A stretch of DNA of 64,000 nt from Leptobrachium leishanense (Eukaryota; Chordata; Amphibia; Anura; Megophryidae), in assembly GCA_009667805.1 (NCBI GenBank), contig CM019072.1, positions 38,123,519-38,187,518 of the forward strand, written 5' to 3'. The notes beneath the pieces were generated by a model. It was not told the DNA's origin. It made no database searches and saw only the letters and a list, made by a program, of their open reading frames with translations. Below, one piece after another: positions 1 through 10,708 of this stretch (the first letter of the stretch is position 1; each line of letters starts with the position of its first letter). The position numbers and the translations under genes are program-made.

Positions 1-640
1 CTGCTGCTCCGTTGGTCTGGGGTGATAGGCCGAAGAGAAAGAGAGGTCTATCCCCACGTTCTTACAAAACCCTCTCCAGAATCCTGAGATGAATTGGGTC
101 CCCCTATCAGAGACTATCTCCCGAGGGACACCGTGAATGCGGACCACATTGGCAATGAATATGGGCACCAGTTCAGCTGCCGAAGGTAGTTTCTGAAGAG
201 GAACATAGTGACCCATCTTGGAAAATCGATCTATGATCGTAAGTATCACTGTATTCCCTCTTGACTCAGGTAACTCTACGATAAAATCCATGGCTACATG
301 TGACCAGGGTCGTTCGGGGATCGGCAAAGGCTGGAGTAAGCCAATGGGTGCTGTTTTGGGACTTTTCTGCCTTGTGCACACTTCGCACACGGCAATGTAA
401 TCTTTGACATCTCGGCGCAATGTGGGCCACCAGAGGAGTTTACTGATACTAGACACAGTCTTGGTGATACCCATATGCCCGGAAGTTTTATTATCATGAT
501 AGATGTTAAGTACTTCCTCTCTTTCGTTCTCAGGTACAAAGAGTCTCGCAGGAGGTTTTCCCCAGGAGCTGCGCCCTGGACGGTCTGCAACCTTTTCATT
601 AGAGGAGACGAAACACTAATCGTGGTAGCGGCTATAATCC
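1..640 (-). pseudogene. Ty3/gypsy integrase, N-terminal and core part (frameshifted, cut by window edge)
   Basis: Downstream of RNase H the minus strand encodes, in broken frames, the zinc-binding region and the start of the DDE core of a gypsy-type integrase. Visible landmarks are the second Cys pair of the HHCC finger near 370-400, the core aspartate near 295, a second catalytic aspartate in an SDRGTQF motif near 100, and an SAYHP motif near 25. Integrase joins the cDNA copy to host DNA. The frame changes near 560, so the pol reading frame runs out of phase here. The rest of the core lies outside the window. Confidence 0.8.
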
Positions 641-1976
641 TCTCCTGGGGTACAATGGGATGCTGATCTTGGATATTATGTTCATAAGACTCATACTGTC
701 TCGACAATGCGTCTGCTTTGATGTTTCTGGACCCAGGTCTATAGGTAAGTACGAAATTAAAACTTGAAAGAAACAATGACCATCTCGCTTGTCTGGAGTT
801 TAAACGTTTGGCATCTCCAATGTACGTGAGATTCTTATGGTCGGTTATGATAACAATGGGGTCCTTAGACCCTTCTAATAAGTATCTCCATTCAGCCAAG
901 GCCGCGATGACTGCTAACAATTCTCTATTTCCAATGTCATAGTTCTTCTCTGCCGGGGACAACTTCCGAGAATAGAAGCCGCATGGATGCAAGGGTTTGT
1001 CAGGAGCCTCCCTTTGGGACAAGACTGCACCAAGACCTAGTTCGGAGGCGTCAACTTCTAATTGGAAAGGCAGAGCCGGATCTGGATGCCGGAGAACAGG
1101 GGCAGTAGTAAAGGCTTGTTTTAGTGCCTCAAAGGCTTGAGTGGCTTGAGGTGTCCATTTCTGATTTCCCACCCCTTTCTTTGTCATAGCCGTGAGGGGG
1201 GCCACCAAGGCCGAAAAATCTTTAATGAACCTTCGGTAATAGTTCGTAAACCCCAGAAACCTCTGAATGGCTTTAAGTCCTTGGGGTAGAGGCCAGTCAA
1301 GAATAGCTGAGAGCTTCTTGGGATCCATTTGAAAACCCCCAGGAGTTATAATATAACCAAGGAATTGCACAGTTACTATGTCGAATAGACATTTTTCTAG
1401 CTTACAGTACAATCCAGCCTTCAATAGTTTTTTCAACACTTGTTTCACGTGGACATGATGAGTGTCCACATCAGGAGAGTATATCAGGATATCATCCAGA
1501 TATACTATGACGAATTCTTGCAGAAAGTCCCTTAGAGTGTCATTTATAAGGTCCTGAAAGACGGCTGGCGCATTACACAACCCAAAAGGCATCACCAGGT
1601 ATTCGTAATGCCCGCTACGTGTATTAAAAGCCGTTTTCCATTCGTCTCCCTTTTTAACCCTGACCAGGTTGTACGCTCCGCGTAAATCAAGCTTAGTATA
1701 GACACGAGCCCCTTTTAATCGGTCAAACAATTCTGTTATGAGAGGTATGGGATATGCATTTCTTATAGTGATCCTATTTAAACCCCTATAGTCGATGCAA
1801 GGTCGCAGATCTCCCTCTTTCTTGGAAACAAAAAAGAAACCTGCTCCTGCTGGAGAGGAGGACCGTCTAATGAATCCTCGTTCCAGATTCTCCCTTATAT
1901 ATTCCTCCATAATGTCGTTCTCCCTTTGTGACAAAGGGTATACGTGACCCCTAGGAGGCATCGTACCGGGGAGCAA
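294..1976 (-). pseudogene. pol: Ty3/gypsy reverse transcriptase and RNase H
   Basis: Longest open piece of the pol gene (560 codons). RT landmarks: LDLRGAY at residues 96-102 and the catalytic YLDD box at 159-162. RNase H follows, with an acidic set at D309, E352 and D379 and an ADALSRQ motif near residue 427. From about residue 480 the frame leaves the true pol phase, so the last 80 residues are not real product. The upstream protease is in other frames, and the ATG at 1976 is simply the first Met after a frame break, not a natural start. The RT and RNase H active sites themselves look intact. Confidence 0.92.
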
Positions 1977-2590
1977 GTCAATGGCACACAGTCATATGGA
2001 CGATGTGGTGGTAGGACCTCAGTCCTGGCTTTAGAGAACACCTCCTTTAATGCCAGGTAACATTCCGGAACCTCGTGGACAAAGGAGAGCTGTGGCAATA
2101 TTGAGGCTACCAATCACATTAACTGTGCCTAGGCACTTAGACTGACAACTCTGACCCCAACATTTTATGTCTCTCTGGACCCAATCGACTACTGGGTTGT
2201 GCTCTGTTAGCCATGGAAACCCAAGGACGACAGGACATGAGGGTGATTCAATGATTTGAAATCTTATTGTCTCCTGGTGTAAAACTCCTACTTTCATACA
2301 TACATCGACTGTATCGTGAGTGATATATGACATGCCAGGGGGTTACCATCTATGGCCTCCACCCTTAGAGGTCTTTCCCTGAGAACCAGTGGTATGAGGT
2401 TTTGGGCAGCAAAATTCTTATCCATAAAATTGCCTGAGGCCCCAGAGTCCAAAAACGCCTCAGTCTTGAGGTGAACCCCCTCCCAGGTTAGGGAGACCGG
2501 TAACAGAATCCTGGATTTTTTTTTCTCATTATCCACAAAGGAGGCACACAGAGAACCGACAACCTGGGTGTCTCCTGTTCTGAATCCCAC
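1977..2590 (-). pseudogene. Ty3/gypsy retropepsin-like protease and protease-RT linker
   Basis: The open piece at 2294-2590 carries the aspartic protease active-site motif, AFLDSGAS with D48. The linker towards RT continues in two other frames (2031-2333 and 1895-2113), so at least two frame shifts separate protease from RT. In intact gypsy elements this protease matures the Gag-Pol polyprotein. The protease overlaps the 3' end of gag in a different phase; whether that reflects programmed frameshifting or decay cannot be told from one copy. Confidence 0.8.
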
Positions 2591-3536
2591 TCTGCTATGT
2601 TCAGCTCTGCCAACCCTGGGTCTCTGAGGACATTGAAGGCGGAAGTGATCTGCCCCTGCACAATAAAAGCAGAGCCCCTTTTCTCTTCTGTGAGCTTTTC
2701 TGCTTCTGAAATACCTGTCCTCCCTATTTGCATGGGTTCAACGACCGGTAAATCTGTTTTTACATTCTCCGAACCACCTGATGTACTGGGGTGTCTGGGT
2801 AACGAGGGTAAAGGAGGCAAGACCCTTCTGGGTCTATCTCTGGGGTGTCTCCTTTCCCTGATTTGATCGTCCATGGCTATACAGAAATCTATCAGGTGGT
2901 CCAGACTTTCTGGTAATTTTAAGGGAGCCAGTTCAAACATAAAAGCCTCGTTCAAGCCTTCGGTAAAGGCTAAGGTTAAAACGTCGTTCGGCCAAAGTAC
3001 TTCAGAAACCAAAGTCTTAAACTCTATGGCATAATCGGCGACCCTCTTATTACCTTGTTTGATGTGAAACAAGGACCTACCCGCATTGGTAGCCCTTCTA
3101 GAGGGATCAAAGGTACGTTTTAACTCAGAGGTAAAACCCTCATAGTCATAAATGATGGGTTTCTTATTTTCCCACAACGGCGTAGCCCACAATAAAGCTT
3201 TTTCTGTTAAATGATTAATCAGATATCCTACTTTGGCTTTATCAGACATACAAGAACCTGGATTGTTCTCAAAACAAATCTCGAGTTGAGTCAAAAACCC
3301 CCGACATAGGCTTGGTGTACCATCATAGCGTAGGGGTGCCTTCATACTAAGCCTATGTCCTTCAGGGGGGACGGACTGACCCTAGGTAACACTGGATCTG
3401 GAGGGTTTGTGATACCTGTATTGGACCGATTTAACAGGGTTTGCAGAGCGAGAGAAATCTGGTCCATCCTATGGTCTTGTTCCTCTTGTCTGGCTGCGAT
3501 ACGTGCCAGCTGGTTAGAGAGGTCTGCGGGATCCAT
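2488..3536 (-). pseudogene. gag: Ty3/gypsy gag (capsid and CCHC nucleocapsid), two frameshifts
   Basis: The likely gag start is the ATG at 3536 (MDPADLSNQ), followed by a short coiled region. The frame breaks near a C/G homopolymer at about 3360, and capsid continues in the piece ending at 2488. A retroviral-type zinc knuckle, C-x2-C-x4-H-x4-C, is readable at about 2630-2670, but one base out of phase with the capsid frame, so a second 1-bp indel lies near 2680. The capsid piece has the spacing of the vertebrate gypsy (Sushi/Mart-like) gag group. Gag packages the element RNA into virus-like particles. Confidence 0.82.
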
Positions 3537-3549
3537 TGGCCCTGACGTA

Positions 3550-3852
3550 ATGTCACGGATCCCTCTGATTACCAGAAGTGTGGTCCCTTTACGCAGACCG
3601 CTCTCTACCCTTCCGATCCTTGAATGGTCGGCAACTAGAAAGACAATTAACCAGACAATAGATAGACAAGGGGTAACACCAGACAGAGGTATGGAATAGA
3701 GTATCGTCACGAATCCTTCTGACTACTAAGATATATATCTTTCTGTAGCTCCCTTTCTACTCTTCCGATCCTTGAATGGTCGGCAAAGCTATGTAGACAA
3801 TGAAGCAGGTAACAGACAAAGAAAGGAAATACCAGACAGGGGTACAGAACAG
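3550..3852 (-). repeat. Tandem duplication (about 152 bp) of the gypsy leader
   Basis: The string ttccgatccttgaatggtcg occurs at 3611 and again at 3763, and flanking blocks (around 3653-3703 and 3812-3850) repeat with the same offset. The leader or primer-binding region of the gypsy element is therefore duplicated about 152 bp apart, which hides the LTR/PBS boundary. Confidence 0.7.
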
Positions 3853-3967
3853 ATCACAAGTCCTCCCTAGGACTTTAGTAATAGCAGAGGTAATCTGATG
3901 CGTGCTTAGGATGCCACATAGACTGACCTCAGTACCAACGTTAAGGGCAGAACCTAGAGCAGAGTAA

Positions 3968-4175
3968 ATGCCAATACCAGGGGTCATACACAGGAGGGTT
4001 CGTTTGCCAATACCAGGGTCATACACAGGAGGGTTCGTTTGCCAATGCCAAGGGTCATACACAGGAGGGTTCGTTTGCCAATGCCAAGGGTTATACACAG
4101 AGGGTTCGTTTGCCAATGCCAAGGGTCATACACAAGAGGATTCGTTTGCCAATGCCAAGGATCATACACAGGAGA
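3968..4175. repeat. Minisatellite, about 36-bp unit, six copies
   Basis: Six imperfect head-to-tail copies of a 35-36 bp unit beginning gccaatgccaagggtcatac and ending ttcgttt. It sits in the presumed gypsy LTR. The array is open in two minus-strand frames only because the unit is a multiple of three; I do not regard this as coding. Confidence 0.88.
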
Positions 4176-4402
4176 TAGCCAAAAATCACAAGAGCTCTGC
4201 GGGAGGTGAATACCACGTCAGGGCACCGGTGTATGGGAGAGACTGGGTTTTAAACCCGGCGGGTCCGCGTCACAGCGCCAGGCCCCGCCCCTCGGCGTCC
4301 CACGTGAGCGGGCCCGGAAGCGCTTACATTCGGCGCCTGGCCAGCGAGCAGCGAGGAAGCTGCTGCCAGGCGCCCCATCCCCTGAGCCACCGTGACAACA
4401 GA

Positions 4403-4938
4403 GCACTGGTGAGACCTCACTTGGAGTACTGTGTGCAGTACTGAAGACCGTTATCTTCAGAAGGATATAGACATCTAGAGAGAGTTCAGAGAAGGGCTAC
4501 AAAATGTGTACGCAAGGAGAAAAGTTACCAGGAGAAGTTTAATGATCTTAACATGTACAGCTTGAAAAAAGACGAGACAGAGGAGATATGATAGAAACAT
4601 TAAATACGTAAAGGGAATCCACAAGGTAGAGAAGGGAGTATATTTTAAAAGGAACAAAATAGCAAAACCAAGGAGGACATAGTCTTAGATAGAGGGGCAA
4701 AGGTTTGAAAAGTAACATCAGGAAGCATATTTTACTGAGAGGGGTGGTGATACATGAACAGTCTTCCAGTAGAACTGGTAGAGTCCAAAAAACAGTAATT
4801 GAATTTAAGCAAGCATGGGATACAAGGCTATCCTAAACAAAAGATAAATCCAGGTAAAGTATCCATGTAATTGGGCAGACTAGATGGGCTGAAAGGGTCT
4901 TATCTGCGACATTTTTCTATGTTTCTATGTTTCTATGA
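4403..4938 (+). mobile_element. CR1/L2-like LINE, 3' end fragment
   Basis: The plus strand opens with the C-terminal RT-associated motif RPHLEYCVQYW and the following KDIDILERVQRRATK block typical of CR1/L2-clade LINEs. A degenerate region resembling RGDMIETFKYVKGIHKV follows. The fragment ends in an A/T-poor 3' UTR (gactagatgggctgaaaggg) and the microsatellite-like tail (tttctatg)n at 4915-4937. No promoter, 5' UTR or catalytic core is present, so this is a 5'-truncated dead insertion. Confidence 0.82.
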
Positions 4939-4969
4939 GCACTTCCTTTTCCTACTGCTAATACCTCTC

Positions 4970-6049
4970 CCTACACAACCAAGCATTCTGCCAGCATTTC
5001 CTGCTGCTCTATTACATTGGACTACTTACCCTTAGATCCTCTGAAATAATAACCCCTAAATCCCTTTCCTCAGATGTTGAGGTTAGGACTGTATCAAATA
5101 TTCTGTATTCAGCCCTTGGGTTTTTACGCCCCAGGTGCACTATCTTGCACTTATCCACATTAAAACTCAATTGCCACAGCTCCGACCATTTTTTTAGTTA
5201 GCTAAATCATTTGTCATTTGGCTGATCCCTCCAGGAACGTCAACTCTGTTGCAAATCTTTGTGTCATCAGCAAAAAGACATACTTTACCATTAATACCTT
5301 CTGCAATATCACTAATAAAAATATTAAAGAGAATGGGTCCAAGTACTGACCCCTGAGGTACCCCACTGGTAACAAGACCTTGCGCTGAATAAACTCCATT
5401 TACCACAACCCTCTGTTGCCTGTCACTCTGTCACTGCCAAATCCATTCAACAATATTGGAATCCAAGCTCAAAGATTGCAATGTATTGATAAGCCTTCTA
5501 TGCGGAACAGTATCAAAAGCCTTACTGAAATCTAAATAAGCAATGTCTACTGCACCACCCAGCGTCTATTATTTTTGTTACCCAATCAAAAAAATCAATA
5601 AGATAAGTTTGGCATGATCTCCCTGAGGTAAACCCATGTTGTTTCTGATCCTGTAATCTATGTGTTTTTAGATGTTCAACAATCCTTTCCTTTAACATGG
5701 TTTCCATTAATTTCCCCACTACTGACGTAAGACTAACTGGCCTATAGTTCCCCGATTCCTCCCTACTACCCTTCTTGTAAATGGGCACAACATTTGCCAA
5801 TTTCCAGTCTTCTGGGACGACTCCCGTTAACAAGGATTGGTTAAATAAATCTGTTAACGGTTTTGCTATTACACCACTGAGCTCTTTTAATAACTTAGGG
5901 TGGCTCCCATCAGGCCCCATTGACTTATTTGTCTTTTCTTTAGACAGCTGCTGTAGAACCTCCTCCTCTGTAAACTCATATGTAGAGGGGCTTGCCTGAC
6001 TGGGAGCCACTAACAAGATACGTATTTTATGTATTGTGTTCAATAACAA
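4970..6049 (-). pseudogene. CR1/L2-like LINE reverse transcriptase fragment
   Basis: Two minus-strand pieces cover most of an RT domain. 5522-6049 has the GPDG and NYRPVSL motifs and an HGFTSGRSC block. 5194-5406 has GVPQGSVLGPILFN and the catalytic FADDTKI box. Between about 5000 and 5190 the sequence still translates, in shifted phase, to the region after the FADD box. Frame shifts near 5500 and 5200 kill it. It points towards the plus-strand CR1 3' end at 4403-4938 (tail to tail). That order does not fit a twin-priming inversion, so I treat them as separate insertions. Confidence 0.85.
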
Positions 6050-6299
6050 TTGCTAGCATTTGGTAGGTTACTCGGAGATCTTTATGTTAATGTACAGTAA
6101 CCTGGTGCAACATCCGATTGCACAAGCTGAGCTTACATCTCAGATGGAAAAGGATGAGTTAAAAATAAGCACAGTTTTGAGTATCCTTCCTTTTCTGTGC
6201 AGAAAAGATAGGAATATAAGTAAGGAGATGGATTTTTTATGGCATTTTTTAAAATTACTTGATCTTTTTTAAAAATAGGTGTACTTTGAGGGTGGAGAT
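6050..6299. other. No recognisable feature
   Basis: AT-rich sequence between the CR1-like RT relic and the L1-like ORF1 relic. The open frame at 6060-6272 resembles nothing I know and has no supporting context. Confidence 0.5.
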
Positions 6300-7285
6300 T
6301 AGCCGTCGATGTGCACAGCAGCAGATATCATGAGCTCCAGCGGCAGCGTGGCATATCTATATGATATAACAAAACCGGAGCAGAGTTGTGGAGACCTGGA
6401 GTAGTGGGAGGCATCAGAGACCTTCAGGAAGATGAAGACCCCAAAAAAGAAGCTGGATGCTCATCAGCAGGTAGCCTCGCTCTTCCAACCGTGCCCGACT
6501 CTCAGTAGGCCATAAGATTGCAGCCGGGAGGAATCGGAGACCTGACCCTGCTCCTCCTGGAGATGCAGCACGTCCTCTCAGAGGAATTGGGGAAGAGCAC
6601 GAGGGAGGTCAAAGCCAAAATCCAGTCCCTGGGGATCCGCCTGGCAGTCTTGGAGGACCAGACGGATGATGTGGTGCGCCATTATAAAGCGGCGGCCATG
6701 CAAGTGGAGGCCTTGCTACATAGGGTGGAGACGTTTGAGTGGTTGACTGAGGACCTGTCTAACAGGTTTCGCGCCAATAATCTGCAGATCCAGGGCCTGA
6801 AGAAGTCTCCCCTGGGGCCCTGCGGGACACTCTCACTATATTTCAGGGCTTGGTCCCTCATCTCACCTCAGATCGCCTTCTAATGGACCAGGTACACAGA
6901 GCGGCTCGCCCTCAGGAGGCCCAGGGGTCCCCGCCATTTGATGTGCTGGTGCAGATGCACTATTATTCTTCAAGGGAGGAAATTCTCTGGGCATCGAGGA
7001 ATTATTCTATCTCATACCAGCAGGAAGAGTTACAAGTATTCAAGGATTTGTGTCCTTCCACGCTTGCCCATCGCTGAGGTTGGAAACCTCCTGCGGATCA
7101 ACTCCGGAAGCATAATGTGAAGTTTTCCTGGGGCTTGCCCTTCAAAATTATAGTTATACATTACGGCAAGGCTGTCTACTCTTGGCGGTTGCAGGGGGTT
7201 AAGCCCTTCCTAGAATCTTTACATTTGCCTCCCATTTTACATTTCGATCTGGCATCGCCTTCTACCTCCCTTCACAGTTGATGGA
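6300..7285 (+). pseudogene. L1/Tx1-like LINE ORF1 relic (coiled coil, RRM, C-terminal domain)
   Basis: In broken plus-strand frames: a lysine-rich N terminus near the ATG at 6432, a heptad-like coiled coil around 6540-6760, the junction motif DLSNRFRANNLQIQGL (6753-6800) that marks entry into the RRM of L1 ORF1 proteins, a VHRAARP block near 6892, and the C-terminal region ending near 7260. L1 ORF1p is an RNA-binding chaperone of the LINE RNP. Stops and frame changes occur near 6815, 6880 and 7075. A matching but better preserved copy lies at 39093-40147. Confidence 0.8.
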
Positions 7286-8160
7286 GTCCTAGAGCCAGGT
7301 CCCTTCCCCGTCAAGAGGGGGTCCCACATGATGTGCGGAGCTGCACTCGGATGTTCGACTTTGGGGGTCATCCCCTGTCTCTAGGCTTTGACCCTTGTTC
7401 CCGCCTCACTGCGTGGGTTCTCAGGTAGACAGGTCTGCTTTTGGCACCTGTCTGATGCGTGGAGATTTCTCCCCATTTCTTATATTTGTTTGCTAAGGTT
7501 GAAATGTTCTCACTTCCGCTATTGGCTTCTCTCTATGTCTGTAGGTTGTAGAAAGTTGTAATAATTAACTGAAGCCACTGGTCACTCATTTTTATTATTT
7601 GACTGAGTTACAAATGTGTGTATACGGTTGTATGATCTCTTTATCATGTGTATTTACGACTCCAAATGTTTCTGTTATTCATATGTTGAGAGTGGTGGCT
7701 TCCACCCTGCCTGGTTGCTGTGCTGCGGATGGAGGAGGCCTGATGTTGGTTTCCTCCTTCCCTGCTCTGTCCTCCTGTTGCTGCACATGGTATACTGTAC
7801 ATACAGCTATGTGCTGACTATGCCGCAGCAGTAATATTGTACATGAGGTGCCCACTGCTGCTTTGTCGCTCAATGAATCCAAACCCACACATTTAATTTA
7901 TTTCAAATCTTGGATATTTTATTGCAGGCCACAGCATAACCCCATGTAAACAATAACGGTGCTGTAACAATTGTATTAATACACACATCTGTAAAAATAA
8001 ACTATCAATCATGAACAGAATTCTTAAATATTTAAATGTTATGCCCGACCCTTTTTCCCCAGCACTGCCTTCCACCCCCACTGTGACAAGGGGATGGGAC
8101 AACCCCCCAGACCCAACAGCCTATTCCCCTGCCATAAATTCTGGGAGGGCTACTTCCTTC
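7286..8160. other. Probable L1 inter-ORF sequence and unassigned DNA
   Basis: After the ORF1 relic comes non-coding sequence that is probably the start of the L1 inter-ORF region (to about 7580). It is followed by unassigned sequence up to the left terminal repeat of the Ngaro-like element. The overlapping frames at 7599-7888 have no recognisable motif. Confidence 0.4.
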
Positions 8161-8287
8161 GCTCTCAACGGGGGGCTTGGACCCCTGCGTCTAACCCTAT
8201 GCCCTACCTACAGAGCCCACCCCCTTAACCTACCCCTACCTAGGTCCTTTGTTAGGTTCCCACCACGGGTTAACCCTTGCTGAGCCA
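8161..8287. repeat. Terminal repeat of Ngaro-like element, copy 1
   Basis: About 127 bp closely matching 10575-10707. Shared blocks include cagagcccacccccttaac, aggtcctttgttaggttccc and ggttaacccttgctgagcc. Same orientation as the second copy. Confidence 0.82.
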
Positions 8288-8289
8288 GC

Positions 8290-8635
8290 AGCGAACTTGT
8301 TTGATATGAAGGCGCGTAACTGAGCTAGTGAATCATTTTCCGTCCCTCCCCCCTGCTCCCTCATTTGGTCCCATTCTGCCCACACTCTTGAATATGACGC
8401 CCAGGTAGACTTGCGCTAGCGACTCCCTCACCCAGCAGTCAAACACTCTGCCTCGATGTTCCACAGGGACGATGGACAATCCTGCCCCATCAGGTCAACT
8501 CCGGGCACCAAGGCGCGAAACCGGTCCCACTGCAGGCGAGACAGTCAGCCACCAAGTTCAGATGACCGGGGACGTGCTTAACCCTGCAAAAGATATTGAA
8601 TTCTAGACTGCAAAGCACGTAATCTCTATCTGGTC
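8290..8635 (-). pseudogene. Ngaro-like RNase H C-terminus and tyrosine-recombinase N-terminus
   Basis: The minus strand reads KHVPGHLNLVADCLS (RNase H tail, about 8540-8590) and QWDRFRALVPG. After a frame change it reads STWASYSRVWAEWDQM (about 8370-8420), the N-terminal SAM-like region typical of DIRS/Ngaro tyrosine recombinases. The recombinase stops at the terminal repeat after roughly 40 residues, so the R, HxxR and Y catalytic positions are absent. Confidence 0.7.
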
Positions 8636-9500
8636 TCACCGCATGCCAGGGTGCGTCGCCAAGTGCTGAGATAACTGCTCATCGTATCACCACCAGGCCC
8701 ACCCTCCATATGTCTTACACGCTTCCCAAATGTTGTCAACACAGAAAAAAAGAGAGAAGCACACCTGAGGCATGCGCTCCCCTATCACACTAGCCAAGAT
8801 ACAAAATGCCCTGATCCACTTCCCAAATGATCTAGGAACCCTTTGATAACGTTTCCTGTGCTCCTCCTCCTCCTCCTTTTTCCCATAATTCTTTGCCTCA
8901 TCCTTAGCCCCAGAAGCCTCGTTTAACGGAAGCAAGGAGAATAACTCCACATACTCCCCTTGTCAGATGCATTCCTTTGCTTCCTGCTTTAAGTGCATGC
9001 CGAATGGGCCTACAAAAAAGAGGTATGCATTGCTCCTTGCAGATTCTGGGACCATGATCCTGCCCTCCCTCAGTACTTCAAGTGAACCGTCCCCACGCCC
9101 ATCTCCCTCTGGAGACCCCTCATGCGCTGCGCTAAAAGTCGTCTCTGCTACCCTTTCTCCTGTCTGCTCACCTCGCCATACCTGTCCTACATCGTTGCCC
9201 CTGGCCCCCCTAGAGCTAGGTCCTGACCATGTTGCGATGAGGTCCTGCAACCCTGCTAGCAGTGACCCCTCTCTTCCCACCAGAACTCCCAAACAACTCA
9301 CCGCTGTTCTTCAAAGTCCTCGTGACCGCCGGTGCCTCGGATCCGCCCTCGGCGGGACCTCAATCCCTCTGTGTAACCTCCAGTTCCTGTGTGTTTGGCC
9401 CTTGGTGGATTTATTGCATGTGAGCGAACTCCTTGCTCCCCTGTTACCACTGCTTGAATGGAGCTCCTGGAATAGAAGGCATCGTGAACTGCCCCCACTG
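8636..9500 (-). pseudogene. Ngaro-like gag/ORF1 relic
   Basis: Minus-strand pieces at 8963-9301 and 8687-8950 together resemble vertebrate Ngaro/DIRS ORF1: a GMHLKQEAKECIRQGEYVEL-like block, a FSLLPLNE block, a Lys/Glu-rich low-complexity stretch, a GKWIRAFCILASVIGERMPQ block and a TYGGWAWW block. Two frame breaks are visible. I recognise the domain arrangement from family knowledge. Its biochemical role is not established beyond being gag-like. Confidence 0.6.
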
Positions 9501-9714
9501 GCCCCCCTCACGCCGCAGCTCCCCCTCTGTTTCCCCATTTATTGGAGGGGAACCCCAACCCGCGCTGCGTGGTATGTCTTACATTTCCTGTCCTAGCGCC
9601 TGTGTCCTGTGTGCGTCCTGCGGGCCTGGATGGCTCATGTTGTTCCGTAGCGTGTCGCAGCCCCCAGCTGTCTTGGCTCAGGGGTCTCTTCCCCACAATC
9701 TATCCTGGCCACCT

Positions 9715-10065
9715 TCAGTGATTCGTTGGATTCTGAAAATTGAGCCACCAACGAACCCCTGGCCCCAACCCCCCCTGTGGCCTGAAGATTAAGGGAGAGT
9801 TTGATAGAGCAAGGTAAGTCATTTCATAGGACCGGATCTTCCCTTGAGAAGTCTTGGAACGAGAGTTGGCAGTGTTGGTGTAGACAGAGGACAGGCGGAG
9901 GTCGTCCGCCGACTGGAGTTGTCTAGACGGGACGTGCTTGTGTAGTAACAAAGACATGTAAGGGGGGGTTGAGTTATGGAGCGATTTTAAAGTGAGCGTT
10001 AGTATTTTAAACTGTATCCTGAAACATACAGGAAGCCAATGGAGGGACTGGGGGGAGGTACACAA
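9715..10065 (-). pseudogene. L2/Rex-like LINE ORF2 C-terminal fragment
   Basis: An open frame of 116 codons whose first 50 residues contain LHWLPVCFRIQFKILTLTLK and a PPYMSLLL block, the conserved C-terminal segment after RT in L2/Rex-type LINEs. The similarity fades after about residue 60. It lies inside the Ngaro-like element and is presumably a later 5'-truncated insertion. Confidence 0.75.
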
Positions 10066-10574
10066 GGTGAGAAAAATAATCCTGAGCCTGCATTCATTAC
10101 AGTTTGCAAATAGGCAATGCGGGCATTGGGGAGGCCAATAAGGACTGCAGTACCGACCGCTGGGCCAAATGGTTCCTCCCCAACTGTGCTCGATCGCTGA
10201 CCATTTTTCCCAATTTTTTAAAATTATAATTTGAATTTTGTAGACCAGTCACTTGGTCCAGCTGCTGCGTCACGTGATCGTCCCCACCGATGACACTCGA
10301 TCGCATCTTTTCCCAGCGCCCCCAGCTGGTGGAGCTCTTACGTGCAGCTGGCTTTCGACGTTCTCTGACAGTCGATGCTCTCCTCCGAAGCGATGATCCC
10401 CTCCATCTCTGCTATGAGCTGTCCCCACTGGCATCATCCTTTCTGCTGGTGCTGCTCCCGATCTCCAACAATGGCTGGTCTGGGTCCCAGCCTTGTCTAA
10501 TCTCGTCCCACGTGATGGCCCTGTCCTCTTGGCAGTCCTGGTTAGTGATGCTTCTTCCTTCAGGTCTGACCTCT

Positions 10575-10707
10575 CAACTGGGCCCTCGGACCCCTGCGCC
10601 TAATCCTATGCCCTACCTGCAGAGCCCACCCCCTTAACCCACCCAACCTCGCGGTTAGGTCCTTTGTTAGGTTCCCACCGCAGGTTAACCCTTGCTGAGC
10701 CAGCAGG
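10575..10707. repeat. Terminal repeat of Ngaro-like element, copy 2
   Basis: Second copy of the repeat at 8161-8287, same orientation. It defines the upstream (minus-strand 5') end of the Ngaro-like element. L1-like inter-ORF sequence resumes directly to its right. Confidence 0.8.
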
Positions 10708-10708
10708 A

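Larger units (their letters stand above)
1..4401 (-). mobile_element. Ty3/gypsy LTR retrotransposon, 5' part, degenerate
   Basis: On the minus strand the order is leader, gag, protease, reverse transcriptase, RNase H, integrase, as in Ty3/gypsy (Metaviridae) elements. The element leaves the window at base 1 inside integrase, so its 3' LTR is not seen. The 5' LTR probably lies between about 3700 and 4401. The minus strand at 4401 starts TGTTGTCACGG, and CR1-like LINE sequence begins immediately outside it at 4403. The LTR/leader junction is blurred by a tandem duplication. Several frame breaks (about 3360, 2680, 1980-2330 and 560) make this an inactive copy. Family assignment is secure; exact LTR limits are not. 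Confidence 0.9.
8161..10708 (-). mobile_element. Ngaro/DIRS-like tyrosine-recombinase retrotransposon, internally deleted
   Basis: Related repeats lie at 8161-8287 and 10575-10707. Between them the minus strand carries a gag-like ORF1 relic, then an RNase H tail and the first part of a tyrosine recombinase. That order and the split direct repeats fit Ngaro-type elements, which integrate by tyrosine recombinase and make no target duplication. The RT core is deleted at about 8632 and most of the recombinase at about 8290. A L2-like LINE fragment (9780-10065) sits inside. The element splits the L1-like copy whose ORF1 is at 6300-7285 and whose ORF2 start is at 10914. Confidence 0.65.

Noticed and set aside
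3757..4444. 121- and 158-codon frames over the gypsy LTR region
   Set aside because: They read a 36-bp tandem repeat and GC-rich LTR sequence. No motif and both strands open.
4403..6049. Twin-priming inversion of a single CR1-like LINE
   Set aside because: In twin priming the inverted 5' piece lies upstream of the 3' piece. Here the plus-strand 3' piece with its own tail comes first and the minus-strand RT piece faces it, so two insertions are simpler.
8967..9596. 209-codon plus-strand frame
   Set aside because: Opposite strand of the Ngaro-like gag relic, which has recognisable family blocks on the minus strand.
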